Part shown: in pieces, positions 1 to 6,298 of the stretch
How the letters are laid out: every line of letters starts with the position of its first letter
Numbering within the stretch: the first letter of the stretch is position 1
Source: Bacteroides sp.
GTDB taxonomy: Bacteria; Bacteroidota; Bacteroidia; Bacteroidales; SM23-62
Direction of reading: 5' to 3'
DNA length: 6,298 bases
Assembly (NCBI GenBank): GCA_030592145.1
Contig: JAUVKJ010000107.1
Location: 1-6,298, forward strand
The notes under the pieces: generated by a model
What the model was told of the DNA's origin: nothing
The model's database searches: none
What the model saw: the letters and a program-made list of their open reading frames with translations, nothing else
Made by a program: the position numbers and the translations under genes

Positions 1-1987
1 ATACAAAGAGAAATATGCAGCGGCCGGAAGGTTTCCGGGAGGATTTCTTAAAAGAGAAACCCGTCCGGGCGATTACGAGATATTGATATCAAGGCTTGTT
101 GACAGGGCCCTGAGACCCCTTTTTCCGGATGATTACCATGCCGAGACCTTTGTCAATGTTACCCTTTTTTCAGCAGAGGCTGACATTATGCCTGATGCAC
201 TGGCCGGCCTGGCCGCATCTGCTGCCATGAGTGTTTCAGATGTTCCGTTCAACGGACCCATTTCTGAAGCAAGGGTAGCCAGGGTCGACGGAAAGCTGAT
301 GATCAATCCCACTTTCAAGCAGCTTGAGAAAGCGGATATTGACATCATTGTCGGTGCGACCGAAAACAATATTATGATGGTGGAGGGAGAGATGAACGAG
401 ATACCCGAAAAGGATATGCTGGAGGCCATCAAGTTTGCCCACGAGGAAATCAAGAAACACTGCAGGGTACAGCTGGAGCTGCAAAAAGAGACCGGAAAAG
501 AGAAAAAACGCAGCTATGAGCATGAACAGAATGATGAGGCTATGCAGGCCGGGATCGAGAAGCAGGCTTATGACAAGCTCGTAAAGATTGCGGCTTCAGG
601 AGTGTCAAAGCATGAACGGAATGACGCCATCGATGTAGTGAAGGAAGAGTTGCAGGAAGCTTTGATAGCCGGAGACGATGAAGAAGCAGCTGCTAAAAAG
701 AAGTTGTTCAAACGTTACTTCCATGATGTGGAGAAGAAGGCGCTCAGGGATCTCATTCTTGATAAAGGCCGGAGGGTTGACGGCAGAAAGACCGATGAGA
801 TCAGGGATATCTGGTGTGAGGTTGACTACCTGCCCGCGGCTCATGGCTCGGCAGTATTTACAAGGGGAGAGACCCAGTCACTTACTTCTGTGACCCTGGG
901 GAACAAGATGGACATGAAGATGATCGATGAGGTACTGATACAGGGAACCAACAAGTTTACCCTTCATTATAACTTCCCGCCATTCTCAACCGGTGATGCC
1001 CGTCCAATCCGCGGAATCAGCCGCCGGGAAGTCGGACATGGCAACCTGGCGCACCGTGCCCTGAAAAAGGTTATGCCACCGGGAAACGAAAACCCATACG
1101 CGGTAAGGATCGTATCTGATATACTTGAATCAAATGGTTCTTCATCCATGGCAACCGTATGTGCAGGAACCCTGGCTCTGATGGATTGCGGTGTAAAAAT
1201 CAGTAAACCGGTCTCTGGTATTGCTATGGGACTGATCACCGAAGCCGGATCGAAAAAATATGCGATCCTGTCCGATATCCTGGGCGATGAGGACCACCTT
1301 GGCGATATGGACTTCAAGGTGGCCGGAACCCGCGACGGGATTACCGCCACGCAGATGGACATCAAGGTAGACGGACTTCCCTACAAGATCCTTGAAGAAG
1401 CCCTTGAACAGGCAAGGAAAGGAAGAATGCATATCCTGGATAAGATGACTGAAGTTATCTCCGAACCCAATAAAGAATACAAACCTCATGCACCCAGGAT
1501 TGTTCAGATTACCATTAACAAGGACCTGATCGGTGCAGTGATCGGGCCGGGCGGAAAGATTATCCAGGGGATACAGGCAGATACGGGAGCAACCATTGTG
1601 CTCGAAGAGATTGATAACAGGGGTGTGATCGATATATTTGCCGACAATAAGGCAGCCATTGATGCTGCCCTGGAGAGGATCAATGAGATCGTCCAGGAAC
1701 CCGAAGTCGGTGAAACCTATAAAGGCAAGGTGAAAGGTGTGGTTTCCTTTGGCTGCTTCGTTGAGATCATACCCGGTAGAGAGGGACTTCTCCATATATC
1801 CGAATGGGATTGGAGAAGGGTTGAAAAAATGGAAGACGAGGTCAGGGTAGGAGATGAGGTGGAAGTGAAACTGATCGATATCGACCGGAAGAATGGCAAC
1901 CTGAAACTTTCCAGAAAGGTACTGAAACCAAGGCCTGAACGTTCCGATGATCAGAGGCCACAGCACCGGGAAAGAAAACCCGAATAG
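1..1987 (+). CDS. pnp: Polynucleotide phosphorylase (PNPase), 5'-truncated by the window edge
   Basis: Cytoplasmic 3'-to-5' exoribonuclease that degrades RNA with phosphate to give nucleoside diphosphates; it acts as a ring-shaped trimer in mRNA turnover. The open frame runs from base 2 with no start codon. The TTG at 83 is internal, because the 27 residues before it ([19 protein letters not shown]...) are canonical PNPase sequence. About 661 residues are visible; aligning the metal-site motif with the E. coli enzyme suggests about 55 N-terminal residues are missing. Counting from base 2: first RNase PH-like domain, a helical linker (about 140-230), second RNase PH-like domain with the FTRG motif at 286, [11 protein letters not shown] from 326, and D431, D437 and K439 matching E. 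coli metal and catalytic residues D486, D492 and K494. A KH domain follows (about 498-560, GPGG at 515), then an S1 domain (about 570-640) and a short polar tail. All catalytic motifs are intact. A strong terminator begins 22 bp after the stop codon. Confidence 0.98.
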   Translation, partial: YKEKYAAAGRFPGGFLKRETRPGDYEILISRLVDRALRPLFPDDYHAETFVNVTLFSAEADIMPDALAGLAASAAMSVSDVPFNGPISEARVARVDGKLMINPTFKQLEKADIDIIVGATENNIMMVEGEMNEIPEKDMLEAIKFAHEEIKKHCRVQLELQKETGKEKKRSYEHEQNDEAMQAGIEKQAYDKLVKIAASGVSKHERNDAIDVVKEELQEALIAGDDEEAAAKKKLFKRYFHDVEKKALRDLILDKGRRVDGRKTDEIRDIWCEVDYLPAAHGSAVFTRGETQSLTSVTLGNKMDMKMIDEVLIQGTNKFTLHYNFPPFSTGDARPIRGISRREVGHGNLAHRALKKVMPPGNENPYAVRIVSDILESNGSSSMATVCAGTLALMDCGVKISKPVSGIAMGLITEAGSKKYAILSDILGDEDHLGDMDFKVAGTRDGITATQMDIKVDGLPYKILEEALEQARKGRMHILDKMTEVISEPNKEYKPHAPRIVQITINKDLIGAVIGPGGKIIQGIQADTGATIVLEEIDNRGVIDIFADNKAAIDAALERINEIVQEPEVGETYKGKVKGVVSFGCFVEIIPGREGLLHISEWDWRRVEKMEDEVRVGDEVEVKLIDIDRKNGNLKLSRKVLKPRPERSDDQRPQHRERKPE

Positions 1988-2009
1988 GATAGTATGTTAT
2001 AGAATAGTT

Positions 2010-2050
2010 AAGGGGCTGTCTCATAAGTAGGCAACCCCTTCTTTTTTCTT
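2010..2050 (+). terminator. Intrinsic terminator of pnp
   Basis: AAGGGG (2010-2015) pairs with CCCCTT (2035-2040). After one C/A mismatch, TGTCT (2017-2021) pairs with AGGCA (2029-2033, one G-T wobble), leaving a 7-nt loop. The hairpin is followed directly by CTTTTTTCTT. A G/C-rich stem plus a T tract, 22 bp downstream of the pnp stop codon, is a classic Rho-independent terminator. Its left arm is also the left arm of the larger inverted repeat that ends at 2266. Confidence 0.85.
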
Positions 2051-2128
2051 CAAATTGCTCGCTCTGGCACACAACCTTGCAAAGCTTGCCAACCAGGGGG
2101 CGACTTTGTATCTATTTTACTTGTGAAT

Positions 2129-2238
2129 GGCCCTTTTTGGACTTGGAGAGGATATTAGGTGAGCCGCCTTAGCGTTGTTTGCGAAGCAAATTATGCAGCG
2201 GCGAATTAATATCCTCGGAAAGACTCAGAAAAAGGGCC
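2129..2238. repeat. Long imperfect inverted repeat (about 110-nt hairpin) upstream of the kinase gene
   Basis: Nested pairings share one centre near 2184. GGCCCTTTTT (2129-2138) pairs with AAAAAGGGCC (2229-2238), 10/10. GAGGATATTA (2148-2157) pairs with TAATATCCTC (2207-2216), 10/10. GCCGC (2163-2167) pairs with GCGGC (2198-2202). The apical GCGTTGTTTGC (2172-2182) pairs with GCAAATTATGC (2186-2196) with one mismatch and two wobbles, leaving a GAA loop. Internal loops separate the blocks. Four aligned blocks make chance unlikely. It could be a transposable-element core, a processed RNA structure or a regulatory leader; the sequence does not decide. Confidence 0.75.
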
Positions 2239-2285
2239 GAATCAATTTGTTTTGAGACGGCCCCTTTCTTAACTTTAACATCCGG

Positions 2286-2927
2286 ATGAGCAAGTATAAC
2301 TATTTGGTAATAGAAGGAAATATCGGGGCCGGAAAGACATCGCTTTCAAGGATGATCGCAGAAAAATTCAATGCCCGGCTGATCCTGGAGCAGTTTGCTG
2401 AAAACCCGTTCCTGCCAAAGTTTTACAGGGATCCCGGGCGGTATTCCTTTCCCCTTGAGCTTAGTTTCCTGGCATCCAGGTACCATCAGCTGCACAGAGA
2501 ACTAACCTCGCCGGACCTGTTTAAAAGCTTCACCGTGGCGGATTATTTTTTCAGCAAATCATTGATATTCTCCAAGATCACCCTTCAGGTCGACGAATTT
2601 AACCTGTACCGGACCCTGTTTGATATTATCCACCAGCAATTGCCCAAACCCGATCTTTATGTCTACCTGCATGTGCATGCAGAAAAGCTTCTGAACAATA
2701 TCCGGCAGAGAGACAGGGATTATGAGAAAGACATAGGGGTGGAGTACCTGGAAAAGTTGCAGGAGGGATACTTTGAATATCTGCGTTCACTCCAGGATCA
2801 GAGAATATTAATCCTGGATGTAAATGAACTGGATTTCGTCGGAAAGGAGCGGGATTACCTGTCCGTCGAGGAGGCCATTTTTCACGGGGAATACAGAAAA
2901 GGCCTGAACCGTCTGCAATTACCCTGA
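2286..2927 (+). CDS. Deoxynucleoside kinase (deoxyadenosine/deoxyguanosine kinase-like)
   Basis: Predicted cytoplasmic salvage enzyme that phosphorylates deoxynucleosides to 5'-monophosphates with a nucleoside triphosphate. The 213 residues match the usual length of the bacterial dNK family. The P-loop GNIGAGKTS is at residues 11-19. E35, in the LEQFAENPFL segment, sits where the family has its catalytic acid. The substrate-side segment SFPLELSFLASRYHQ is at 54-68. D86-Y87 occupies the place of the usual D/E-R motif, and the arginine-rich lid is at 140-147 (R140, R142, R144, then DYE). The ATG at 2286 puts the P-loop at the expected distance from the N-terminus. No Shine-Dalgarno sequence is visible, and the start is 19 bp after the right arm of the upstream inverted repeat, so that repeat lies in the likely leader or promoter. 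Substrate preference cannot be read from sequence. Some relatives, to my recollection, are fused to HPPK (folK); this one is standalone. Confidence 0.92.
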   Translation: MSKYNYLVIEGNIGAGKTSLSRMIAEKFNARLILEQFAENPFLPKFYRDPGRYSFPLELSFLASRYHQLHRELTSPDLFKSFTVADYFFSKSLIFSKITLQVDEFNLYRTLFDIIHQQLPKPDLYVYLHVHAEKLLNNIRQRDRDYEKDIGVEYLEKLQEGYFEYLRSLQDQRILILDVNELDFVGKERDYLSVEEAIFHGEYRKGLNRLQLP

Positions 2928-2955
2928 TTTCAGGAGGTTTTATTTACATTTTTTT
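2923..2955 (+). terminator. Weak possible terminator after the kinase gene
   Basis: CCTGA (2923-2927, including the stop codon) is complementary to TCAGG (2930-2934), followed by TTTT (2938-2941) and a run of seven T (2949-2955). The stem is only 4-5 bp with a minimal loop, so this is a marginal candidate; the T runs may simply belong to the A/T-rich promoter region of the next gene. Confidence 0.25.
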
Positions 2956-2983
2956 CATAAATTGAAAAACATTAGTAAGTTTG
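2953..2983 (+). promoter_or_regulatory. Bacteroidetes-type promoter for the lipoprotein gene
   Basis: TAAGTTTG at 2976-2983 matches the TAnnTTTG -7 element used by the primary sigma factor of Bacteroidetes. TTTC at 2953-2956, 19 bp upstream, is a one-mismatch match to the TTTG-like -33 element. Transcription would begin near 2988-2990, giving an A/T-rich leader of about 45 nt before the ATG at 3034, with no Shine-Dalgarno sequence. The -7 match is exact; the -33 match is imperfect. Confidence 0.6.
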
Positions 2984-3033
2984 TATATACAATTGAACAA
3001 AACCTTAAGTATTAAATTAATAACCAAGTAATT

Positions 3034-4746
3034 ATGAGAAGATTTAACATTTTTGCATCATTAATTGCTGCAGCTCTTATTATCGTAAGTTGCGGTGGCC
3101 CGCAGAAAATGGCGGACAGCGCTTCCCTGGTGAAGTATAATATGACACCAGATCCTCTTGAGACACATGGTGGAAAAGTAGCAGTGTCGGTGGATGTGAA
3201 GTATCCCGAGAAATACTTCCACAAGAAAGCCATTGTTACCGCTACCCCTTACCTGAGCTACGATGGAGGCGAAACCGAATTAAAGTCTGAAACACTTCAG
3301 GGAGAAGCAGTTGAGGACAATTACAAAGTAATATCCTTCACTTCGGGTGGTAGTTTTACGTATGCAGATGAGATAGACTACGTTCCTGAAATGATGCGTG
3401 CGGAGTTATTTGTAAAAGGGAAAGCCGTTGTCAAAACCACCGAGGTTGATCTGCCACCTATTAAAATAGGCGATGGTATTGTTACCACCCCTCTTCTTGC
3501 CTGCAAAACAGGCAAGACCATTTCTTTCGGTGATAATTTCAAACGGATCGTTCCCGAAGAATTTGTAGCAGACATACACTATATTATCAACCGTTACGAT
3601 GTACGGAATACAGAATTGAAGCAGGACGACATCAAAGGCATGAAGGAATTCATTTCCGGAGCCAATGAGAATGAGCGGATTACGATGAAAGGCATCGAAG
3701 TTTCTGCCTATGCTTCGCCTGACGGAGAACTGGATCTTAACACAAAACTTTCCGGAAACAGGGAAGGTTCGGCTACCCGTTACCTGAAGAGGGATCTTAA
3801 AAAATCGAAAGTTGAGGTTCCCGAAGATGAGAATTTCTTCAATCTTCTTACCACTCCGGAGGACTGGGATGGATTCAAGACCCTGATGGAAGAATCTGAT
3901 ATCCAGGACAAGGATCTTATCCTCCGCGTTCTCTCCATGCATTCAGATCCCGTTGTTCGTGAAAAAGAGATCAAGAATATCTCCGAAGCTTTTGAAGAGA
4001 TCAAGGTAGATATCCTTCCCCAGCTCAGAAGGTCTGTATTTACGGTCAACGTAGAGAAAGTGGGATGGTCGGATGAAGAGATCAAGCAGTGGGTTACAGA
4101 GAATATGGATACCCTCGTACTTGAGGAACTAATGTATGCCGCTTCCCTCGTCGAAGACAATGAAACCAAGCTTGCATTGTATGAAAAGGCATGGAAAAAG
4201 TATCCCAAGTGTATCCGGGCTGCTAATAATGTTGGTGTGGTACAGCTTGCCATGGGTGACGCAGAACGTGCCAAAGATGCTTTTGAAATGGCACAGGATA
4301 TTAAAGACCATAACATTTTAAAGAACAACCTTGGTGTCATTGCCCTGAAGGAAGGTAACGTGGAAGCTGCCGAAAATCTTTTCACCTCAGCAATGGGTGC
4401 AGGAGATGAAGTTAACTACAACCTGGCTGTCATTAAGATACAGCAGGGTGATTACGAAGCAGCCAAGAGTTACCTGGGTGCAAGCGAGAATTTCAACAAT
4501 GCACTGGTCATTCTTTTGAACGGACAGCCAAGCCATGCTATTGAAATGCTGCGCAAACTGGATGAAACGGCAAAATCAAATTACCTGATTGCCGTTGCTG
4601 CCGCCCGCGATGATGATGTTGAAATAATGTACAATGCACTGCGTGCAGCTATTGCTTTGAAACCTGAGTTCAAGGACCACGCAGTTAAGGATGTTGAATT
4701 CTTCAAGTATTTTGAAGACGATCTTTTCAAGGAGATCATGCAGTAA
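3034..4746 (+). CDS. Lipoprotein with OmpA-like segment and C-terminal TPR repeats, function unknown
   Basis: Predicted 570-residue envelope lipoprotein; I do not recognise a named gene. Residues 1-20 form a lipoprotein signal (basic MRR, hydrophobic core, lipobox IVSC with C20 as the lipidated residue). The residues after C20 (GGPQKMAD) do not show an obvious acidic surface-export signal, so a periplasm-facing location is possible. Residues about 40-150 look beta-rich. Residues about 165-255 resemble an OmpA C-terminal domain: FGDNFKRI near the start, then IEVSAYASPDG (221-231) and the N-x-x-L-S-x-x-R pattern at N236, L239, S240 and R243, which in OmpA carries the peptidoglycan-binding arginine. 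A charged helical stretch follows (about 255-370), then at least three TPR-like units (about 375-490, for example AANNVGVVQLAMGDAERAKDAFEMAQ) and further helices. It has its own probable promoter and terminator, so it is likely monocistronic. A scaffold or cell-wall-associated role is inference from the domains. Confidence 0.88.
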   Translation: MRRFNIFASLIAAALIIVSCGGPQKMADSASLVKYNMTPDPLETHGGKVAVSVDVKYPEKYFHKKAIVTATPYLSYDGGETELKSETLQGEAVEDNYKVISFTSGGSFTYADEIDYVPEMMRAELFVKGKAVVKTTEVDLPPIKIGDGIVTTPLLACKTGKTISFGDNFKRIVPEEFVADIHYIINRYDVRNTELKQDDIKGMKEFISGANENERITMKGIEVSAYASPDGELDLNTKLSGNREGSATRYLKRDLKKSKVEVPEDENFFNLLTTPEDWDGFKTLMEESDIQDKDLILRVLSMHSDPVVREKEIKNISEAFEEIKVDILPQLRRSVFTVNVEKVGWSDEEIKQWVTENMDTLVLEELMYAASLVEDNETKLALYEKAWKKYPKCIRAANNVGVVQLAMGDAERAKDAFEMAQDIKDHNILKNNLGVIALKEGNVEAAENLFTSAMGAGDEVNYNLAVIKIQQGDYEAAKSYLGASENFNNALVILLNGQPSHAIEMLRKLDETAKSNYLIAVAAARDDDVEIMYNALRAAIALKPEFKDHAVKDVEFFKYFEDDLFKEIMQ

Positions 4747-4771
4747 TTACTTGGGAAATATATATTTCTGA

Positions 4772-4804
4772 GAGGGGCCGTCTCGAAAGGGATGGCCTTT
4801 TCTT
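4772..4804 (+). terminator. Intrinsic terminator of the lipoprotein gene, GAAA tetraloop
   Basis: GGCCGTCTC (4776-4784) pairs over all nine positions with GGGATGGCC (4789-4797), with two G-T wobbles, around a GAAA (GNRA-type) tetraloop. The lower stem can extend by four more weak pairs. TTTTCTT (4798-4804) follows. It lies between convergent genes and ends one base before the stop codon of the minus-strand methyltransferase gene. The minus-strand side lacks a good T tract, so it probably works mainly on the plus strand. Confidence 0.85.
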
Positions 4805-4805
4805 A

Positions 4806-5354
4806 TTAAGCTATTCCGTCACCGGACAGCCCTTTTTGCGTGAAGACCTCCCAGAGGACCATCCCAACGCATACCGAAATATTCAGTGAATGCTTTGTTC
4901 CGAACTGGGGAATATCAAGGCTGAGGTCCGAAAGATCCACGATTTCCTGCTGCACGCCCCGTATCTCGTGACCGAACACAAAAGCATACTTTTTATCCCG
5001 GTTAAACCGGAAGGCATCAAGCCCGGTGCTTTCCTCGGTCTGTTCCACGGCAACAATAATGAATCCTTCTTTTTTCAGTGAAAGAATGGCATCCTCTGTT
5101 TCCGGGAAATAGTTCCAGTCAACAGAATCTGTAGCACCGAGCGCCGTTTTATGAATATCCTTGTGGGGAGGTGTGGCCGTTATGCCGCAGAGCAGAATCC
5201 GATCGATCAGAAAGGCATCTGATGTGCGGAAAACCGAACCGATGTTGTTCAGGCTCCTTACGTTGTCAAGCACTATGACCACAGGGATTTTCGCCGTGTT
5301 TTTAAATTCAGGCACGGACAAACGCACAAGTTCAGAGTTCTTTAGTTTCCGCAT
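4806..5354 (-). CDS. SpoU/TrmH-family RNA 2'-O-methyltransferase
   Basis: Predicted cytoplasmic enzyme that transfers a methyl group from S-adenosylmethionine to a ribose 2'-OH in tRNA or rRNA. It has 182 residues, a compact size close to that of single-domain SPOUT enzymes. Motif 1 is at residues 25-48 (VVIVLDNVRSLNNIGSVFRTSDAF), with N37 and the presumed catalytic R43. Motif 2 is FGHEIRGVQ at 127-135, with E130. Motif 3 is IPQFGTKHSLNISVCVG at 148-164, with S156 and N158. Motifs 2 and 3 form the trefoil-knot cofactor site. Motif 2 reads GHE where the family usually has GNE. No RNA-binding N-terminal domain is present beyond a basic stretch of about 24 residues, so the target RNA and position cannot be assigned. 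The start ATG (5352-5354) is preceded by A/T-rich sequence without a Shine-Dalgarno site. The gene converges on the lipoprotein gene and diverges from sucC. Confidence 0.93.
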   Translation of the reverse strand: MRKLKNSELVRLSVPEFKNTAKIPVVIVLDNVRSLNNIGSVFRTSDAFLIDRILLCGITATPPHKDIHKTALGATDSVDWNYFPETEDAILSLKKEGFIIVAVEQTEESTGLDAFRFNRDKKYAFVFGHEIRGVQQEIVDLSDLSLDIPQFGTKHSLNISVCVGMVLWEVFTQKGLSGDGIA

Positions 5355-5399
5355 ATATTTTACAATAGAAAGTTAAAAAAAAATAATAATTTCGTGGGT
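5355..5399. promoter_or_regulatory. Divergent intergenic control region between the methyltransferase gene and sucC
   Basis: These 45 bp must hold the translation starts and probably the promoter elements of two divergent genes. The region is strongly A/T-rich, with a run of nine A at 5375-5383. On the minus strand TAACTTTC (5375 down to 5368) is one base from TAnnTTTG. On the plus strand TAATTTCG (5387-5394) is also one base off, but so close to the ATG that it would leave almost no leader. Neither has a good -33 partner, so I do not assign exact promoters. Each gene's promoter may extend into the other's coding sequence. Confidence 0.4.
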
Positions 5400-6298
5400 A
5401 TGAACATACACGAATATCAGGCTAAATCCATTCTTAAGAAATACAATGTAGCCATACCGGAGGGAACGGTGGTCGATTCCCCTGACGCTGCCGTCGATGC
5501 AGCAAAAAAAATACGCGACAGCACAGGTGCAGACACATGGGCCGTCAAGGCCCAGATCCATGCCGGGGGCAGGGGCAAGGGAGGTGGTGTGAAGATTGCG
5601 AAATCCCTTGATGAGGTAAAGGAATATGCAAAAAGCATCATCGGGATGAACCTGGTGACTCATCAGACGGGTATTCAGGGCAAGCAAGTGCACAAAGTAC
5701 TGATAGAGCAGGGGATCTTTTACCCGGGTGAAAGCGAGACTCAGGAATTTTATGTATCCGTTCTGCTGAACAGGGCCACCGGGAAGAACATTATCATGTA
5801 TTCGCCCGAAGGTGGGATGGATATCGAAGGGGTGGCTGAGAAAACACCCGAGCTGATCTTTAACGAAACCATTGATCCCAGGGTTGGACTTCAGGCTTTC
5901 CAGACGCGAAGGGTCGCTTTTAATCTCGGACTCTCAGGAAATGCCTTCAAGGAGATGACCCGTTTCGTGACAGCTCTCTATAATGCATATATTGGCTCCG
6001 ATGCTTCCATGATCGAGATCAATCCGGTGATGAAAACATCCGACAACAGGATACTGGCCGCGGACGCCAAGGTCAACCTTGATGACAATGCACTTTACAG
6101 GCATCCCGATTGCGCTGAGATGAGAGACATTACAGAAGAGGATCCCGCCGAAGTGGAAGCTGGAAAATACAACCTGAATTTTGTGAAGCTGGATGGGAAT
6201 GTGGGATGCATGGTGAACGGGGCCGGACTTGCCATGGCTACCATGGACATTATTAAGCTTTCAGGCGGAGATCCTGCCAATTTTCTGGATGTGGGAGG
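5400..6298 (+). CDS. sucC: Succinyl-CoA ligase (ADP-forming-type) beta subunit, 3'-truncated by the window edge
   Basis: Beta subunit of the TCA-cycle enzyme that interconverts succinyl-CoA and succinate with nucleotide phosphorylation; it pairs with an alpha subunit (SucD), whose gene would be expected just downstream but is out of view. From ATG at 5400, 299 complete codons are open to the edge, against roughly 390-400 in the family, so about a quarter is missing. The N-terminus MNIHEYQAK is diagnostic. The ATP-grasp nucleotide site includes VKAQIHAGGRGKGGGV (49-64), LIEQG near 101-105, MIEINPV near 205-211 and AADAKVNLDDNALYRHP near 221-237. The LDGNVGCMVNGAGLAMATMD segment near 265-284 leads into the NFLDVGG motif at the edge, close to identical with well-studied homologues. 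ADP versus GDP preference is not assignable here. No Shine-Dalgarno sequence precedes the start. Confidence 0.97.
   Translation, partial: MNIHEYQAKSILKKYNVAIPEGTVVDSPDAAVDAAKKIRDSTGADTWAVKAQIHAGGRGKGGGVKIAKSLDEVKEYAKSIIGMNLVTHQTGIQGKQVHKVLIEQGIFYPGESETQEFYVSVLLNRATGKNIIMYSPEGGMDIEGVAEKTPELIFNETIDPRVGLQAFQTRRVAFNLGLSGNAFKEMTRFVTALYNAYIGSDASMIEINPVMKTSDNRILAADAKVNLDDNALYRHPDCAEMRDITEEDPAEVEAGKYNLNFVKLDGNVGCMVNGAGLAMATMDIIKLSGGDPANFLDVG

Larger units (their letters stand above)
2010..2266. repeat. Small MITE-like or composite structured element bounded by 17-bp inverted repeats
   Basis: This fills most of the 298-bp gap between pnp and the kinase. Seen directly: bases 2010-2026 (AAGGGGCTGTCTCATAA) and the reverse complement of 2250-2266 (AAGGGGCCGTCTCAAAA) agree at 15 of 17 positions. 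TTAA lies at or just beyond both ends (2008-2011 and 2269-2272), which could be a target duplication or chance. The interior has no convincing coding frame. It holds a long imperfect hairpin (2129-2238), while 2051-2128 is unstructured sequence I cannot assign. Short length, terminal inverted repeats, internal dyad and no transposase fit a non-autonomous mobile element. The alternative is two transcription-termination arms facing each other around a structured leader. No second full copy lies in the window, so mobility is inference. Confidence 0.45.

Noticed and set aside
83..85. TTG at 83 as the start codon of pnp
   Set aside because: The 27 in-frame residues before it are conserved PNPase sequence, so the gene begins outside the window.
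1142..1966. Long minus-strand open frame (274 codons) opposite pnp
   Set aside because: It lies entirely antisense to unmistakable PNPase sequence, has no recognisable domain, and its composition is that of a reverse-frame shadow.
1842..2072. Minus-strand small open frame spanning the pnp end and terminator
   Set aside because: It crosses the pnp coding end and the terminator hairpin, and shows no recognisable motif.
2051..2128. Possible transposase remnant or small gene in the left half of the pnp-kinase gap
   Set aside because: The stretch is too short and no translated frame shows a recognisable motif; only the bounding repeats and the hairpin are supported.
3780..4385. Minus-strand open frame of 201 codons inside the lipoprotein gene
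   Set aside because: Serine-rich, low-complexity translation typical of an antisense shadow; the sense strand has coherent TPR sequence.
5373..5693. Minus-strand open frame overlapping the start of sucC
   Set aside because: It is antisense to the conserved SucC N-terminus and would run across the divergent intergenic region; it has no domain support.
1..6298. Novel multi-gene defence, biosynthetic or mobile system
   Set aside because: All genes but the lipoprotein belong to well-known housekeeping families, lie on both strands with separate terminators, and show no shared theme.

Overview
This window looks like ordinary chromosomal housekeeping sequence from a member of the Bacteroidetes (Bacteroidota). 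The evidence is the overall flavour of the proteins, the lack of Shine-Dalgarno sequences in front of every visible start codon, A/T-rich leaders, and a TAnnTTTG-type promoter element ahead of the lipoprotein gene. I cannot assign a genus from sequence alone. Base composition and codon use look even throughout, and I see no transposase, phage gene, CRISPR array, tRNA or rRNA.

Layout, left to right. (1) The 3' part of pnp (polynucleotide phosphorylase), entering from the left edge and ending at 1987, followed by a strong intrinsic terminator (2010-2050). (2) A 298-bp non-coding gap that is unusually structured: a 17-bp inverted repeat (2010-2026 against 2250-2266) encloses an internal imperfect hairpin of about 110 nt (2129-2238). 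It resembles a small non-autonomous (MITE-like) element or a composite terminator/RNA structure. (3) A standalone deoxynucleoside kinase (2286-2927). (4) A lipoprotein with an OmpA-like segment and a TPR tail (3034-4746), with its own probable promoter upstream and a hairpin terminator with a GAAA tetraloop downstream. (5) On the minus strand, a convergent SpoU/TrmH-family RNA methyltransferase (4806-5354). (6) Divergent from it across a 45-bp A/T-rich gap, the first 299 codons of sucC (succinyl-CoA ligase beta subunit), running off the right edge.

The genes do not form one functional system. They cover RNA turnover (pnp), deoxynucleoside salvage (kinase), an envelope lipoprotein of unknown role, RNA 2'-O-methylation (SpoU family) and the TCA cycle (sucC). 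Gaps, terminators and strand switches suggest mostly separate transcription units. No novel multi-gene system is visible. The points most worth a second look are the structured pnp-kinase gap, the recurrence of the same GGGGCYGTCTC arm in three places, and the unusual domain combination of the lipoprotein.
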